DNA of 64,000 nucleotides from Clostridium culturomicium (GCF_000821305.1 NZ_CCXK01000013.1:310001-374000); one strand, 5' to 3'; shown: positions 25,831-35,242, numbered from the stretch's first letter. Numbers and translations are program-made. Notes: generated from the letters alone by a model not told the origin.

Positions 25831-26604
25831 ATGATGATTAATAAAGTCGAAATATGTGGTGTCAATACTTCCAAATTGCCTGTTTTAAAAGAAAAGGAAA
25901 TGCGAGAATTGTTAATTAAGATAAAACAAGGTGACAAGAATTGCAGAGAAGATTTTATAAGAGGTAATTTGAGATTAGTATTAAGTGTAATTCAAAGATT
26001 CAATAACAGAGGGGAAAATGTTGACGATTTGTTCCAGGTTGGCTGTATAGGACTTATGAAAGCTATTGATAACTTTGATTTAAGTCAGAATGTAAGATTT
26101 TCTACTTATGCAGTCCCTATGATTATTGGGGAAATTAGGAGATACCTTCGGGATAATAATTCCATTAGAGTAAGTAGATCCTTAAGGGATATAGCCTACA
26201 AAGCTCTACAAGTTAGAGATAAACTAGTTAGTAAAGATAATAAAGAACCAAGTATATCTCAAATTGCTAAGGAATTAGAAATGCCTAAGGAAGAAGTCGT
26301 GTTTGCACTAGATGCAATACAAGATCCAATATCACTTTTTGAACCTATATATCATGATGGTGGTGATGCCATTTTTGTTATGGATCAAATAAGCGATAGT
26401 AAAAATTTGGATGATGGATGGCTTGAAAATATTTCTATTAAGGAAGGGATGAAAAAACTTACAGATAGAGAGAAATTAATTTTAAACTTGAGATTCTTTC
26501 AAGGAAGAACTCAAATGGAAGTGGCAGATGAGATAGGGATATCTCAAGCACAAGTATCTAGATTAGAAAAAACAGCATTAAAGCATATGCGTAAACATGT
26601 GTAA
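25831..26604 (+). CDS. sigG: Sporulation sigma factor SigG
   Basis: Sigma-G (257 aa) directs late forespore transcription. The N-terminus INKVEICGVNTSKLPVL is characteristic of SigG and binds the anti-sigma factor in Bacillus. Region 2 reads NLRLVLSVIQRF, DDLFQVGCIGLMKAID and RFSTYAVPMIIGEIRR; region 3 RVSRSLRDIAYKA; region 4 RTQMEVADEIGISQAQVSRLEK. It lies 73 bases after sigE with its own probable promoter. Two adjacent ATGs (25831 and 25834) are possible starts. Confidence 0.97.
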   Translation: MMINKVEICGVNTSKLPVLKEKEMRELLIKIKQGDKNCREDFIRGNLRLVLSVIQRFNNRGENVDDLFQVGCIGLMKAIDNFDLSQNVRFSTYAVPMIIGEIRRYLRDNNSIRVSRSLRDIAYKALQVRDKLVSKDNKEPSISQIAKELEMPKEEVVFALDAIQDPISLFEPIYHDGGDAIFVMDQISDSKNLDDGWLENISIKEGMKKLTDREKLILNLRFFQGRTQMEVADEIGISQAQVSRLEKTALKHMRKHV

Positions 26605-26606
26605 AT

Positions 26607-26630
26607 AAAGAGCCTTAGGGCTCTTTTTTT
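26607..26630 (+). terminator. Intrinsic terminator after sigG
   Basis: An 8-bp stem AAAGAGCC/GGCTCTTT (26607-26614 with 26619-26626) with a 4-nt loop leads into a T-run. Confidence 0.9.
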
Positions 26631-26699
26631 ATTTGTGAGTTCTATTAAGTAAAATAAAGAATATAGATTAAGAGATATAATTTTTAAGGGGGAAGAGTT

Positions 26700-26954
26700 A
26701 TGGAAACATCAATGTTTGCAATAAGCAGCTTAAGGTCAATGGAGATTATTGATATAAATACAGGTGCAAAGTTGGGATATATAAAGGATTTAAAAGTTAA
26801 TTGCGAAGACTATAAAATTGAAGCGATAACCATACCTACACAAAAAACAGGATGGTTTTCTAAAGGGGAAGACCTTGAAATACCATGGGATAGAATTAAA
26901 AAGATAGGGATAGATGTAATACTAGTTGACGGTGATGAGACTTTTGAAAAGTAG
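26700..26954 (+). CDS. YlmC/YmxH family PRC-barrel sporulation protein
   Basis: This 84-aa protein is a single PRC-barrel domain of the YlmC/YmxH family, common in endospore formers. The typical pattern is visible: SSLRSMEIIDINTGAKLGYI, then a WFSKGEDLEIPWDRIKKIG segment near the end. Its biochemical role is not known. The ATG has AAGGGGGAAG upstream. It follows sigG after a terminator, so it is probably its own unit. It shares the fold with the larger protein at 3499-4017. Confidence 0.88.
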   Translation: METSMFAISSLRSMEIIDINTGAKLGYIKDLKVNCEDYKIEAITIPTQKTGWFSKGEDLEIPWDRIKKIGIDVILVDGDETFEK

Positions 26955-27037
26955 AATCCTTCAAAGTTTTTATATACAAATAGTAAATGTATTGTGTATA
27001 ATCATAATATATAACTAAAAAAAGGATGTGGTAATTT

Positions 27038-27493
27038 ATGAAGTGTCCTTATTGTAGTGGAGAAGAAAGCAAAGTTGTTGATTCAAGAGCAACTGAGGAT
27101 GATGGGGCAATAAGAAGAAGACGTGAGTGCTTAGGTTGTAATAGAAGATACACTACCTATGAAAAAATTGAGGATATACCAGTGTTTGTCATTAAGAGAA
27201 ATCTTGCAAGAGAAATATTTAGCAGAGATAAAATTATAAATGGTGTAATACGTGCATGTGAAAAGAGACCTGTTTCTAGAGCGGATATCGATCATTTAGT
27301 TAATGACATTGAAAAAACACTTAATAATACTATGACTAGTGAAGTTAGTTCAGAAACCATTGGAGAAATGATTTTAGATAAATTAAGAAGTATGGACGAA
27401 GTAGCTTATATAAGATTTGCATCAGTATATCGAAAATTTGATGATATTAATAGTTTTATTGAAGAAATACAAAGATTAAGTGGTGGAAAGTAA
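27038..27493 (+). CDS. nrdR: Transcriptional repressor NrdR
   Basis: NrdR (151 aa) represses ribonucleotide reductase genes in response to ATP and dATP. The N-terminal zinc ribbon has cysteines 3, 6, 31 and 34 (CPYC and CLGC); the ATP-cone domain fills the rest, with VIKRNLAREIFSRDK at its start. Length and motifs are complete. The stop overlaps the start of the next gene by one to three bases, so the two are translated together. Confidence 0.97.
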   Translation: MKCPYCSGEESKVVDSRATEDDGAIRRRRECLGCNRRYTTYEKIEDIPVFVIKRNLAREIFSRDKIINGVIRACEKRPVSRADIDHLVNDIEKTLNNTMTSEVSSETIGEMILDKLRSMDEVAYIRFASVYRKFDDINSFIEEIQRLSGGK

Positions 27494-28224
27494 TGAATGT
27501 TTCTACGTGTGAAAACAATAAGTTTTTAATCTATACAGTTAAAAATATGACTATAGGTTTTTCAACTGCAGAAAATAATTTAAATTTTAATAAATTCCTG
27601 CCAGAAGGTCACGAGAACTTAGAAAAATTAAAAAAATGGTTTAATGTTGAGAAAGTAGTTTTTCTTAATCAGGTACATGGAATTGACATTCATTGTTTTG
27701 ATGGAGAAAAAGAAATTACAGATTTAGATGGTGATGGTGTTATTACTAATAATAAAAAATCGCTTATCGGAGTTTTTACTGCTGATTGTGTGCCGGTAAT
27801 TATTGTGGATGAAGCCATAGGAGCTATGGCAGCTATTCATAGTGGATGGAAAGGTACATTAAATAATATTGTACTGAATGGCATTAAAGAGATGATGAAA
27901 ATTTATGGGAGTAAACCAGAAAATATGAAGGCTTTCATTGGGCCTCATAATAAGGTTTGCTGTTATGAAGTTAGTGAAGATCTTATCGAACTATTTAAGC
28001 AGTGCGAGATTTTTAAGGGAGAGAATATAAATGAAGGGAGAAACTTAAACCTTCAAAGATGTGTGGAGATTGAACTTGTAAAAGCAGGAATAATCCAAGA
28101 AAACATTATAGCTGTGAATTTATGTACTTACTGTAGTGAGGAAACAAAGCTATTTTCCTACAGAAAAGAGGAGGAGTCAAAGGGAAGATTATTTTCTTTT
28201 GTGTTTGCTAATGAGGAGGATTAA
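27493..28224 (+). CDS. pgeF: Laccase-domain protein PgeF (YfiH/YlmD family)
   Basis: This 243-aa protein belongs to the YfiH/YlmD family, reported as a peptidoglycan editing factor and as purine nucleoside enzymes in some members. The metal ligands are seen in NQVHGIDIH, FTADCVPV and AIHSGWKGT, and the GPHNKVCCYEV loop is typical. It overlaps the nrdR stop (TAATG). PhoP starts 2 bases after its stop, so nrdR-pgeF-phoP-phoR may be cotranscribed. Confidence 0.9.
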   Translation: MNVSTCENNKFLIYTVKNMTIGFSTAENNLNFNKFLPEGHENLEKLKKWFNVEKVVFLNQVHGIDIHCFDGEKEITDLDGDGVITNNKKSLIGVFTADCVPVIIVDEAIGAMAAIHSGWKGTLNNIVLNGIKEMMKIYGSKPENMKAFIGPHNKVCCYEVSEDLIELFKQCEIFKGENINEGRNLNLQRCVEIELVKAGIIQENIIAVNLCTYCSEETKLFSYRKEEESKGRLFSFVFANEED

Positions 28225-28226
28225 TA

Positions 28227-28937
28227 ATGTCTATGATGAAAACAATTTTAGTAGTAGATGATGAAGCTAATATACAAGAACTTATTAAGTTTAACTTAGA
28301 AAAAAGTGGGTTCAATGTTATTACAGCAGATAATGGCATTGATGCATTAAAGCTGGCAGAAACTAAAAAACCAGATTTAATATTTTTAGACTTAATGCTT
28401 CCAGGAATGGATGGTCTTGATGTATGTAAGAATATCAGAAAAAATCCTGGTATTGAGAGTATTCCAATAATAATGATTACTGCTAAGGGTGAAGAATTAG
28501 ATAAAATTTTAGGCTTAGAACTAGGTGCTGATGATTATATAACTAAGCCATTTTCAGTAAGAGAATTAGTAGCAAGAGCTAAGGCTATTTTAAGAAGAAG
28601 TGGATTTAAACAGGATGATGACAGCTTTAAATTTGGAACTGTTACAATTAACTTCCGTGAACATGAAGTAATTAAGGGTGAAAGTAAAGTAGACCTTACG
28701 TTAAAGGAGTTTGAGCTTTTAGAAATATTGATAAAAAATAAAGGCAGAGTTATGACTAGAGATTTCTTACTTGAAAAAATCTGGGGCTACGAATATATGG
28801 GGGAGACTAGAACTGTAGATGTACATGTAAGACATCTAAGAAAAAAGATAGAAGATGATGACAAGAATCCAGTATACATACAAACTATAAGAGGTATTGG
28901 ATACAAATTTAATTATGGGGAAAGTTATGAAAAATAA
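28227..28937 (+). CDS. phoP: Response regulator PhoP (OmpR family)
   Basis: This 236-aa response regulator has a receiver domain (residues 5-120) with the acidic pocket DDE, phospho-acceptor D55 (LIFLDLMLPG) and lysine in TKPF, and a winged-helix OmpR/PhoB DNA-binding domain ending in RTVDVHVRHLRKKI and RGIGYKF. The link to phosphate is by context: the kinase overlaps its end by 11 bases, and pstS-pstC-pstA-pstB-phoU follow. Start ATG at 28227 has AGGAGG upstream; ATGs two and three codons later are also possible. Confidence 0.92.
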   Translation: MSMMKTILVVDDEANIQELIKFNLEKSGFNVITADNGIDALKLAETKKPDLIFLDLMLPGMDGLDVCKNIRKNPGIESIPIIMITAKGEELDKILGLELGADDYITKPFSVRELVARAKAILRRSGFKQDDDSFKFGTVTINFREHEVIKGESKVDLTLKEFELLEILIKNKGRVMTRDFLLEKIWGYEYMGETRTVDVHVRHLRKKIEDDDKNPVYIQTIRGIGYKFNYGESYEK

Positions 28938-30657
28938 ATTTAAAGGTACAATGAAAAGAAAACTAATGCTATACATTTTTGGAGCATTAGTTTTTATGCT
29001 AATATTTACAATTATGCTGTTTTATGCGATTTCTACCTATGAAGCAGATTATACCATAAAAAAAGATTTGAGCTTATATACATATATTCTAAAGGGTTAT
29101 ATTGAGGATAGGGATTTAGATAAAACAAAAGATATAATAGATAAGTTTAAAGAAAGAAATGTAAGAGTTACAGTTATAGATGAGGATGGTAATGTTAAAT
29201 ATGACTCATTTACAAAAGCCGAATTATTGGAAAATCATAATGATAGGGAAGAAGTAGAAGAAGCTAGAAAAAAGGGGGAAGCATGTGTTACTAGATATAG
29301 TATGACAGAAAAAAGCTCAACAATGTATTATGCATTGGGTTTGCCTGATGGTGATGTTATTAGGGTAGCAAAGGCTATTGATGGGGTAAATGCTTTAAGA
29401 AGTACATATTTTCTTTGGTATGGAGGCGCTATAGTTATAATGCTGTTTTTATCCCTTTGGATTGCTAATAAGCTTTCCTATATATTTGTAAAACCTATAG
29501 AAGACTTAGATTTTATAACATCAAGAATCAGTAATGGTGAATTAAGCAGAAGAGTCAAGGTGACTTCAAAAGATGAGCTTGGTAAGCTTGCGCAAAGCTT
29601 TAATAGTATGGCAGATAAGGTTGAGAGCAGTTTGAACGAAGCAAGTGAAAAACAAAACAGGTTGTCAGCTATACTTGAAAGTATGGAAAGTGGCGTTATT
29701 GCCATTGATAATAATCGAAATATAATTATGATAAACAATTATGCAAAAAGTTTTTTTAACATCAGTGAAGATGTTGTAGGGAGCAATGTTGAAAATATAT
29801 GCACAGATATTGATTTTAAAGATATGTTTTCTATGCGTGAACATGAACTTCAGGAGTATAAAATAAAATCTCCTACAGTGAAGTACTTGAGAGGGCGAAG
29901 TGCAGATATCATTGTTAATAACCATCAACATATTGGAGCCGTTGCTGTATTGCAGGATATTACTGAGGTTAAGAATCTTGAGAACATGAGAACAGAATTT
30001 GTGGCCAATGTATCTCATGAGTTGAAAACGCCATTAACTTCTATAAGAGGCTTTGCAGAAACTTTGAGAGATGTTGATGATGATGCAACTAAAAATAAGT
30101 TTTTAGATATAATTGATGAAGAAGCAGAAAGGCTCACAAGGTTAATTTCTGATATATTACTATTATCCCATATTGAGCAGAACCAGGAATTCAAACAAGA
30201 GGAGTTTTCTACTGAAAGAGTTATTGATGATGTTGTAGATATAATGAAGCATATCGCAGATAAGAAAGAAATTGAGTTGAGAGTATTTGGTGATGAGCTT
30301 CCAATTATAGCTGGAGATAAAGATAAGTTTAAACAGATGTTGATTAATTTAATTGATAACGGAATAAAATATAGTGAAGCAGGAGATAAAGTTACTGTTA
30401 ATAAAATTTCAAAGAAGAAAGAGTTTATTATTATTGTAGAGGATACTGGAATTGGTATTGAAGAATCTGCTATTCCTAGATTGTTTGAAAGGTTTTACAG
30501 GGTTGATAAAGCTAGATCGAGAGCTAAAGGGGGAACCGGATTGGGGCTTGCCATTGTAAAACATATAGTCATTGGTTTCAATGGAAGTGTTAAAGTGGAA
30601 AGTAAAGTAGGAATAGGAACTAGGTTTATTATAACTTTTCCAAAGGGGAAATTATAA
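28927..30657 (+). CDS. phoR: Sensor histidine kinase PhoR
   Basis: This 576-aa kinase has two membrane helices (about residues 15-37 and 160-182) around an extracellular domain, a HAMP segment (IVKPIEDL-like), a PAS domain (ILESMESGVIAIDNN), the H-box VSHELKTPLTSIRG with H364, and an ATPase domain with N-box (INLIDNGIKYS), DTGIGI and GGTGLGLAIVK. It starts at the ATG at 28927 inside the end of phoP, with GGGGAAAG upstream. It likely controls the Pst genes in response to phosphate, by analogy with PhoPR systems. Confidence 0.93.
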   Translation: MKNKFKGTMKRKLMLYIFGALVFMLIFTIMLFYAISTYEADYTIKKDLSLYTYILKGYIEDRDLDKTKDIIDKFKERNVRVTVIDEDGNVKYDSFTKAELLENHNDREEVEEARKKGEACVTRYSMTEKSSTMYYALGLPDGDVIRVAKAIDGVNALRSTYFLWYGGAIVIMLFLSLWIANKLSYIFVKPIEDLDFITSRISNGELSRRVKVTSKDELGKLAQSFNSMADKVESSLNEASEKQNRLSAILESMESGVIAIDNNRNIIMINNYAKSFFNISEDVVGSNVENICTDIDFKDMFSMREHELQEYKIKSPTVKYLRGRSADIIVNNHQHIGAVAVLQDITEVKNLENMRTEFVANVSHELKTPLTSIRGFAETLRDVDDDATKNKFLDIIDEEAERLTRLISDILLLSHIEQNQEFKQEEFSTERVIDDVVDIMKHIADKKEIELRVFGDELPIIAGDKDKFKQMLINLIDNGIKYSEAGDKVTVNKISKKKEFIIIVEDTGIGIEESAIPRLFERFYRVDKARSRAKGGTGLGLAIVKHIVIGFNGSVKVESKVGIGTRFIITFPKGKL

Positions 30658-30716
30658 TTCAATGAATCAATTTACTCTTTGAGTACAACTTGATTAACTA
30701 ATAATATAAAAATATT

Positions 30717-30751
30717 AAGCACCAGAAAGTAATACTTTCTGGTGCTTTTTT
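30717..30751 (+). terminator. Intrinsic terminator after phoR
   Basis: A perfect 14-bp stem (30717-30730 with 30734-30747) runs into TTTTTTC. Confidence 0.92.
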
Positions 30752-30859
30752 CATATTGTCATTGTTAGTTATGGATTAACTTAATTTGTTTGGAGGGTTA
30801 ACTGACATGAGGGATTGATGTAGTAGAAGTTTTTCCTTATAAATCCTTCCTTACAAATT

Positions 30860-30906
30860 GTAAAGTTTAATTAACATAGGTAAAGTTTTTTTAATATTAG
30901 TATAAT
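30860..30906 (+). promoter_or_regulatory. Probable PhoP-dependent promoter of pstS
   Basis: A perfect TATAAT (30901-30906) has no -35 hexamer. In its place are direct repeats GTAAAGTTT at 30860-30868 and 30880-30888, with a TTAACA between them at 30871-30876. Firmicute Pho boxes are direct repeats of TTAACA-like hexamers, so an activator-dependent promoter is a reasonable reading. The binding sites are inferred. Confidence 0.45.
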
Positions 30907-30990
30907 AATACCTTAACTAACAGAGACTATAATAAGTCTTGTAAGGAAGAAATTAAATAAAAAGAAATAAAAGAATGTGGGGTAAAGAGT

Positions 30991-31845
30991 ATGAAAAAGA
31001 AGTCAATCAAAATTATAATAGCAGCAATGGTAGCGACAATGTCCATGGGGATTTTTGCAGGATGTGGTTCTAAGAATACGGGAGATGGAGCTTCAAGTGA
31101 AGGATCTAAATCAGCAACAATAACAATTTCTGGTTCAACTTCAATAGGACCATTAATGGAAAAAGAAGCAGCGGCTTATAAAAAAGAAAATTCTAATGTA
31201 AATATAGAGATTCAGCAAATAGGTTCATCTGCAGGAATAAAAAATGCGATTTCAGGTGTTAGCGAAATTGGAATGGCATCAAGAGAGTTAAAAGATGAAG
31301 AAAAGGCTGAAGTTAAAGAAACAGTAATTGCTTTCGATGGAATAGGACTTATAGTACATCCAAATAATACAGCAACAAACTTAACAATGGATCAAATTAA
31401 ACAAATATATACTGGAAAGATTACTAACTGGAAAGAGGTTGGAGGAAAAGATGCTCCAATAGTTGTAGTATCAAGGGATGAAAGCTCAGGTACAAGAAGT
31501 GCGTTCCAAGAATTAGTAGATTTTACATCAGAGGAGTTAGAAAAATCATCAACTATAGCAGATGGTAACGGAAGTGTTAAAACAACAGTTGCAACTAATG
31601 AAAATGCAATAGGTTACGTTTCTTTTGAAACAGTAGATACAAGTGTTAAGGCACTAACAGTAGATAAAGTAGAACCAACACCAGAAAATGTACTTGCTAA
31701 AATATATCCATTATCAAGACCATTTATATTAGTTTATAAAGATGCAAAGATAACAGAAGAGGGTAAAAAGTTTATAGATTATATCTTAAGTGATGCAGGT
31801 CAGACTATAGTTGAAGAAGCTGGCGGAATTAAATTAGGTAAGTAG
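30991..31845 (+). CDS. pstS: Phosphate-binding lipoprotein PstS
   Basis: PstS (284 aa) captures phosphate outside the cell for the Pst ABC importer. A lipoprotein signal peptide ends in GIFAGC with the lipidated Cys at residue 25. The phosphate-binding motifs ISGSTSIGPLM, SREL and SRDESSGTRSAF are visible. Its ATG at 30991 follows a weak GTGGGG. A hairpin (31859-31896) lies between it and pstC, which may protect the abundant pstS message. The promoter upstream looks PhoP-dependent. Confidence 0.96.
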   Translation: MKKKSIKIIIAAMVATMSMGIFAGCGSKNTGDGASSEGSKSATITISGSTSIGPLMEKEAAAYKKENSNVNIEIQQIGSSAGIKNAISGVSEIGMASRELKDEEKAEVKETVIAFDGIGLIVHPNNTATNLTMDQIKQIYTGKITNWKEVGGKDAPIVVVSRDESSGTRSAFQELVDFTSEELEKSSTIADGNGSVKTTVATNENAIGYVSFETVDTSVKALTVDKVEPTPENVLAKIYPLSRPFILVYKDAKITEEGKKFIDYILSDAGQTIVEEAGGIKLGK

Positions 31846-31858
31846 TACCTTGAAGTGA

Positions 31859-31896
31859 CACAGGCATTTGAGAGAATATGATCTCAAGTGCCTGTT
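31859..31896 (+). other. Intercistronic hairpin between pstS and pstC
   Basis: A 14-bp stem (31860-31873 with 31882-31895, one U-G pair) with an 8-nt loop has no T-run after it. It may stabilise the pstS message or reduce read-through into pstC. Confidence 0.6.
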
Positions 31897-31920
31897 GTGC
31901 TTGAATTGGAGGTTAATTAT

Positions 31921-32835
31921 ATGGCAAATAAAACAGTAAAAAAAGCACACAACAAGCCAAAGAGAATGAAGGGAGCTAAATATGCAATAGATGCAGCTTC
32001 TGAAAATATATTTAAATTATGCGCTTTAGTAGCGGTAATAAGTTTATTAGTAATTATAGGTTTCGTGTTTTACAAAGGGTTAACACCTTTCATATCTAAA
32101 GGATATTCTTTCTTTGATTTCATTTTTGGCAGAGAATGGGTGCCGAGTGCTGATAAGTTTGGAATTCTACCAATGATATTAGCATCAATTTATGGTACAT
32201 TAGGTTCTTTGATTATTGGAGTTCCAGTTGGAATAATGACAGCTGTATTTATTGCTGAAATTGCTCAAAAGAAAGTTGCAAAAGTGTTATCTCAAGGTGT
32301 AGAACTATTAGCAGGAATACCATCTGTTTTATTTGGTGTATTTGCATTAGGAGTTATAGTACCTGCAATTCAAGATAAGCTTAATCTGCCAAAAGGTCAA
32401 AGTTTGCTTGCAATTATAATAGTACTTTCAATAATGATGCTACCTACTATCATTTCAGTAGCAGAAACGGCTATTAGGGCAGTGCCAAATTATTATAAAG
32501 AAGCTTCCTTAGCTTTAGGGGCATCTAAAATCGAAACAATATTTAAAGTTATACTTCCAGCAGCAAAATCAGGGATTTTAACTGCTGTTGTGTTAGGAAC
32601 AGGAAGAGCTATTGGAGAAACTATGGCTGTAATATTAGTAGCAGGTAATAGTCCTGTTATACCAAAGAGCATAACAGATGGGGTAAGACCATTAACTACA
32701 AACATAGCGTTGGAGATGGGATATGCATTTGGTACTCATGAAGAAATGTTATTTGCAACAGGAGTAGTTTTATTCTCTTTTATACTTCTTCTAAATTTCA
32801 TATTAGCAAAAATTTCAGCAAAGGCAGGTAATTAG
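31921..32835 (+). CDS. pstC: Phosphate ABC transporter permease PstC
   Basis: PstC (304 aa) is one of the two membrane subunits of the phosphate importer. Six hydrophobic helices are visible after a basic N-terminal tail, and the cytoplasmic EAA-type loop reads EASLALGASKIETIFKVILPAAKSGI. The ATG at 31921 has GGAGG 8 bases upstream; an in-frame start at 31888 lies inside the preceding hairpin and is not credible. It is followed one base later by pstA. Confidence 0.95.
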   Translation: MANKTVKKAHNKPKRMKGAKYAIDAASENIFKLCALVAVISLLVIIGFVFYKGLTPFISKGYSFFDFIFGREWVPSADKFGILPMILASIYGTLGSLIIGVPVGIMTAVFIAEIAQKKVAKVLSQGVELLAGIPSVLFGVFALGVIVPAIQDKLNLPKGQSLLAIIIVLSIMMLPTIISVAETAIRAVPNYYKEASLALGASKIETIFKVILPAAKSGILTAVVLGTGRAIGETMAVILVAGNSPVIPKSITDGVRPLTTNIALEMGYAFGTHEEMLFATGVVLFSFILLLNFILAKISAKAGN

Positions 32836-32836
32836 G

Positions 32837-33658
32837 ATGAGAAAGTTAAAAGATAATATCTTAAAATCAATTCTATGGTTATCTGCAGCTATAACCATAG
32901 CAATTCTTTTGATTATCATAGGATATATATTTAAAGAAGGTATGGGACTTATTAATTTTAATTTTATATTTGGAGATTATTCACCGACGGAAGGCGGAGG
33001 AATTTTCCCGATGATAGTAACAACGTTACTAACAGTTTTAGTATCACTTGTAATATCCATTCCTATTGGAATAGGTGGGGCTATCTACCTTCAGGAGTAT
33101 GCAAAGCAAGGTGCTATTGTTAAGGTTATAAGGTTTGCAACAGAGAGTCTTGCAGGTATTCCTTCTATTATTTATGGATTATTTGGTACAGTATTCTTTG
33201 TAACAGCATTAAAGCTCCAGTTTTCTATATTGGCAGGTTCTTTGACTTTAGCAATTATTGTTCTGCCAGTAATAATTAGAACAACTGAGGAAGCTTTAAA
33301 AACGGTACCAATAAGTTATAGAGAAGGAGCAATTGGGTTAGGATCAACTAAGTTTGAAGTTCTCTATAAAATAATAGTTCCGAGCGCTATGCCGGGAATT
33401 ATATCAGGAGTTATTTTATCTATAGGAAGAATAATTGGTGAATCAGCAGCTATGCTTTTAACAGCTGGTACAGTGGCTTCCATGCCAAAGGGATTAATGT
33501 CTAGTGGTAGAACACTTACAGTTCACGCTTACTTGGTAACTAAGGAAGCAGGAGATATAAGGCTGGCATGTGCAATTGGTATAATTTTAATATTTGTAAT
33601 TTTAATTTTAAGTATTGCAGCTAAACTCATAACAAGAAAAATAAATAAAGCTAACTAG
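32837..33658 (+). CDS. pstA: Phosphate ABC transporter permease PstA
   Basis: PstA (273 aa) is the second membrane subunit of the phosphate importer. Six membrane helices and an EAA loop (EGAIGLGSTKFEVLYKIIVPSAMPGI) are visible. The start ATG at 32837 comes one base after the pstC stop, with only a weak AGG upstream, so translation is probably coupled to pstC. No gap or frameshift is seen. Confidence 0.95.
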   Translation: MRKLKDNILKSILWLSAAITIAILLIIIGYIFKEGMGLINFNFIFGDYSPTEGGGIFPMIVTTLLTVLVSLVISIPIGIGGAIYLQEYAKQGAIVKVIRFATESLAGIPSIIYGLFGTVFFVTALKLQFSILAGSLTLAIIVLPVIIRTTEEALKTVPISYREGAIGLGSTKFEVLYKIIVPSAMPGIISGVILSIGRIIGESAAMLLTAGTVASMPKGLMSSGRTLTVHAYLVTKEAGDIRLACAIGIILIFVILILSIAAKLITRKINKAN

Positions 33659-33716
33659 CATATTTGTAATAAGAGGATTGGATATTTAGTTGTTAGAAGA
33701 AGCAGGAGGAAATAGT

Positions 33717-34466
33717 ATGTCAGTAATTTCTACAAAGAATTTGGAGCTTTATTATGGTAATAACAAGGCTTTAAAGGGAATAAATTTAGAAATAGATAAG
33801 AATAGTGTTACAGCGCTAATAGGGCCATCAGGCTGTGGTAAATCAACATTTTTAAGGACATTAAATAGAATGAATGATTTAATTGATGGAGTTAAAATTG
33901 AAGGCCAGGTTTTCTTTGATGGAAATGATGTATATCAAGATTTAAATGAAATTGAGCTTAGGAAAAGAGTAGGAATGGTTTTCCAAAAGCCAAATCCATT
34001 CCCTATGTCTATCTATGATAATGTAGCTTATGGTCCTAGAATCCATGGAATAAAGGATAAGAAGAAGCTAGACGAAATAGTTGAAAAATCACTTAAAGGA
34101 GCGGCTTTATGGGATGAAGTAAAGGATAGATTAAAGAAAAGTGCCATGGGATTATCAGGAGGACAGCAGCAAAGACTTTGTATAGCGAGAACTATTGCAG
34201 TTGAACCAGAAGTTATACTAATGGATGAACCAACTTCAGCTCTAGATCCAATTTCTACAGCTAAGGTGGAAGAGTTAATTGATGCTTTGAAGGAAGAATA
34301 TACTATAATAATAGTTACTCATAATATGCAGCAAGCTGGACGTATAGCAGATAAAACAGCATTTTTCTTAAGTGGTGAAGTCATTGAATATGGGAAGACA
34401 GAAGATATGTTTGAAAGACCACAGGATAAGCGAACAGAGGATTATATTACAGGTAGATTCGGTTAA
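33717..34466 (+). CDS. pstB: Phosphate ABC transporter ATP-binding protein PstB
   Basis: PstB (249 aa) powers phosphate import. Walker A GPSGCGKST is at residues 36-44, the ABC signature LSGGQQQRLCIAR and Walker B VILMDEPTSALDP follow, and the H-loop reads IIVTHNMQQA. The ATG at 33717 is chosen because AGGAGG (33704-33709) is 7 bases upstream; an in-frame TTG at 33690 has none. Length fits the family (about 250 aa). Confidence 0.97.
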   Translation: MSVISTKNLELYYGNNKALKGINLEIDKNSVTALIGPSGCGKSTFLRTLNRMNDLIDGVKIEGQVFFDGNDVYQDLNEIELRKRVGMVFQKPNPFPMSIYDNVAYGPRIHGIKDKKKLDEIVEKSLKGAALWDEVKDRLKKSAMGLSGGQQQRLCIARTIAVEPEVILMDEPTSALDPISTAKVEELIDALKEEYTIIIVTHNMQQAGRIADKTAFFLSGEVIEYGKTEDMFERPQDKRTEDYITGRFG

Positions 34467-34528
34467 AATATTTGAAGTGAAATGACTTATATAGGGATGA
34501 AGTAAAAAAAATATTAGAGGTGAATAGT

Positions 34529-35182
34529 ATGGTTAGAAGTAGTTTTGACATAAAGCTAAATAAACTGCATGAAGACTTGAGAAACATGGGAGCACAAGTT
34601 GCAATACAAGTTAAGGATAGCATTGAGGCTTTAAAAAATCATGATGCAGCTTTAGCTGAGGATATTATAAATAGAGATGACGTAGTAGATAATTATGAAG
34701 CTGAAATTGAGAATAACTGTATTAAACTAATGGTTACAGAAAATCCATTAGGCGTGGATTTAAGAAATATCTTTATTGCTACAAAGATTATAACTGATTT
34801 AGAGAGAATAGCGGACCACGCTGTGGATATCGCAAAAATAACTATTTTACTGAAGGATGAAGAGTATGTAAAAAAACTTATTCATATACCTAAAATGGGC
34901 GAAATTGTAGAAAAAATGATAGAGGGAACTTTAGAAGCATATTTAAATATGGATGTTCCTTTAGCGCGCCAGATTTGTGATATGGATGATGAAGTTGATG
35001 ACTTACATGAGGGGATTTTTGATGAGGTTCAAGAAATTATGAGAGTTAAACCAGAAGCCATAAAACAGTGTTGCAGATTCTTAATTGTCAGTAGGCTTTT
35101 AGAGAGGATGGCAGACCATACTACTAATATATGTGAAAGAATAATCTATTTGCAAACAGGTGAAAGAGTAGAGTTAAATTAA
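34529..35182 (+). CDS. phoU: Phosphate signalling protein PhoU
   Basis: PhoU (217 aa) links the Pst transporter to PhoR signalling and limits phosphate uptake. Two repeated three-helix bundles are visible, each with an acidic metal-binding motif: DLERIADHAVDIA in the first and LERMADHTTNICE in the second. The ATG at 34529 follows GAGGTG by 6 bases; the in-frame GTG at 34520 overlaps that site. It is the last Pst gene and a terminator follows. Confidence 0.95.
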   Translation: MVRSSFDIKLNKLHEDLRNMGAQVAIQVKDSIEALKNHDAALAEDIINRDDVVDNYEAEIENNCIKLMVTENPLGVDLRNIFIATKIITDLERIADHAVDIAKITILLKDEEYVKKLIHIPKMGEIVEKMIEGTLEAYLNMDVPLARQICDMDDEVDDLHEGIFDEVQEIMRVKPEAIKQCCRFLIVSRLLERMADHTTNICERIIYLQTGERVELN

Positions 35183-35207
35183 TTTTATAAAGTGGATTAT
35201 TATATTG

Positions 35208-35242
35208 AAAGTTGTCTATTATTTGTATAGTCAACTTTTTTT
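35208..35242 (+). terminator. Intrinsic terminator after phoU
   Basis: AAAGTTG (35208-35214) pairs with CAACTTT (35232-35238), with further CTAT/ATAG pairing inside. A T-run follows. Confidence 0.8.
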
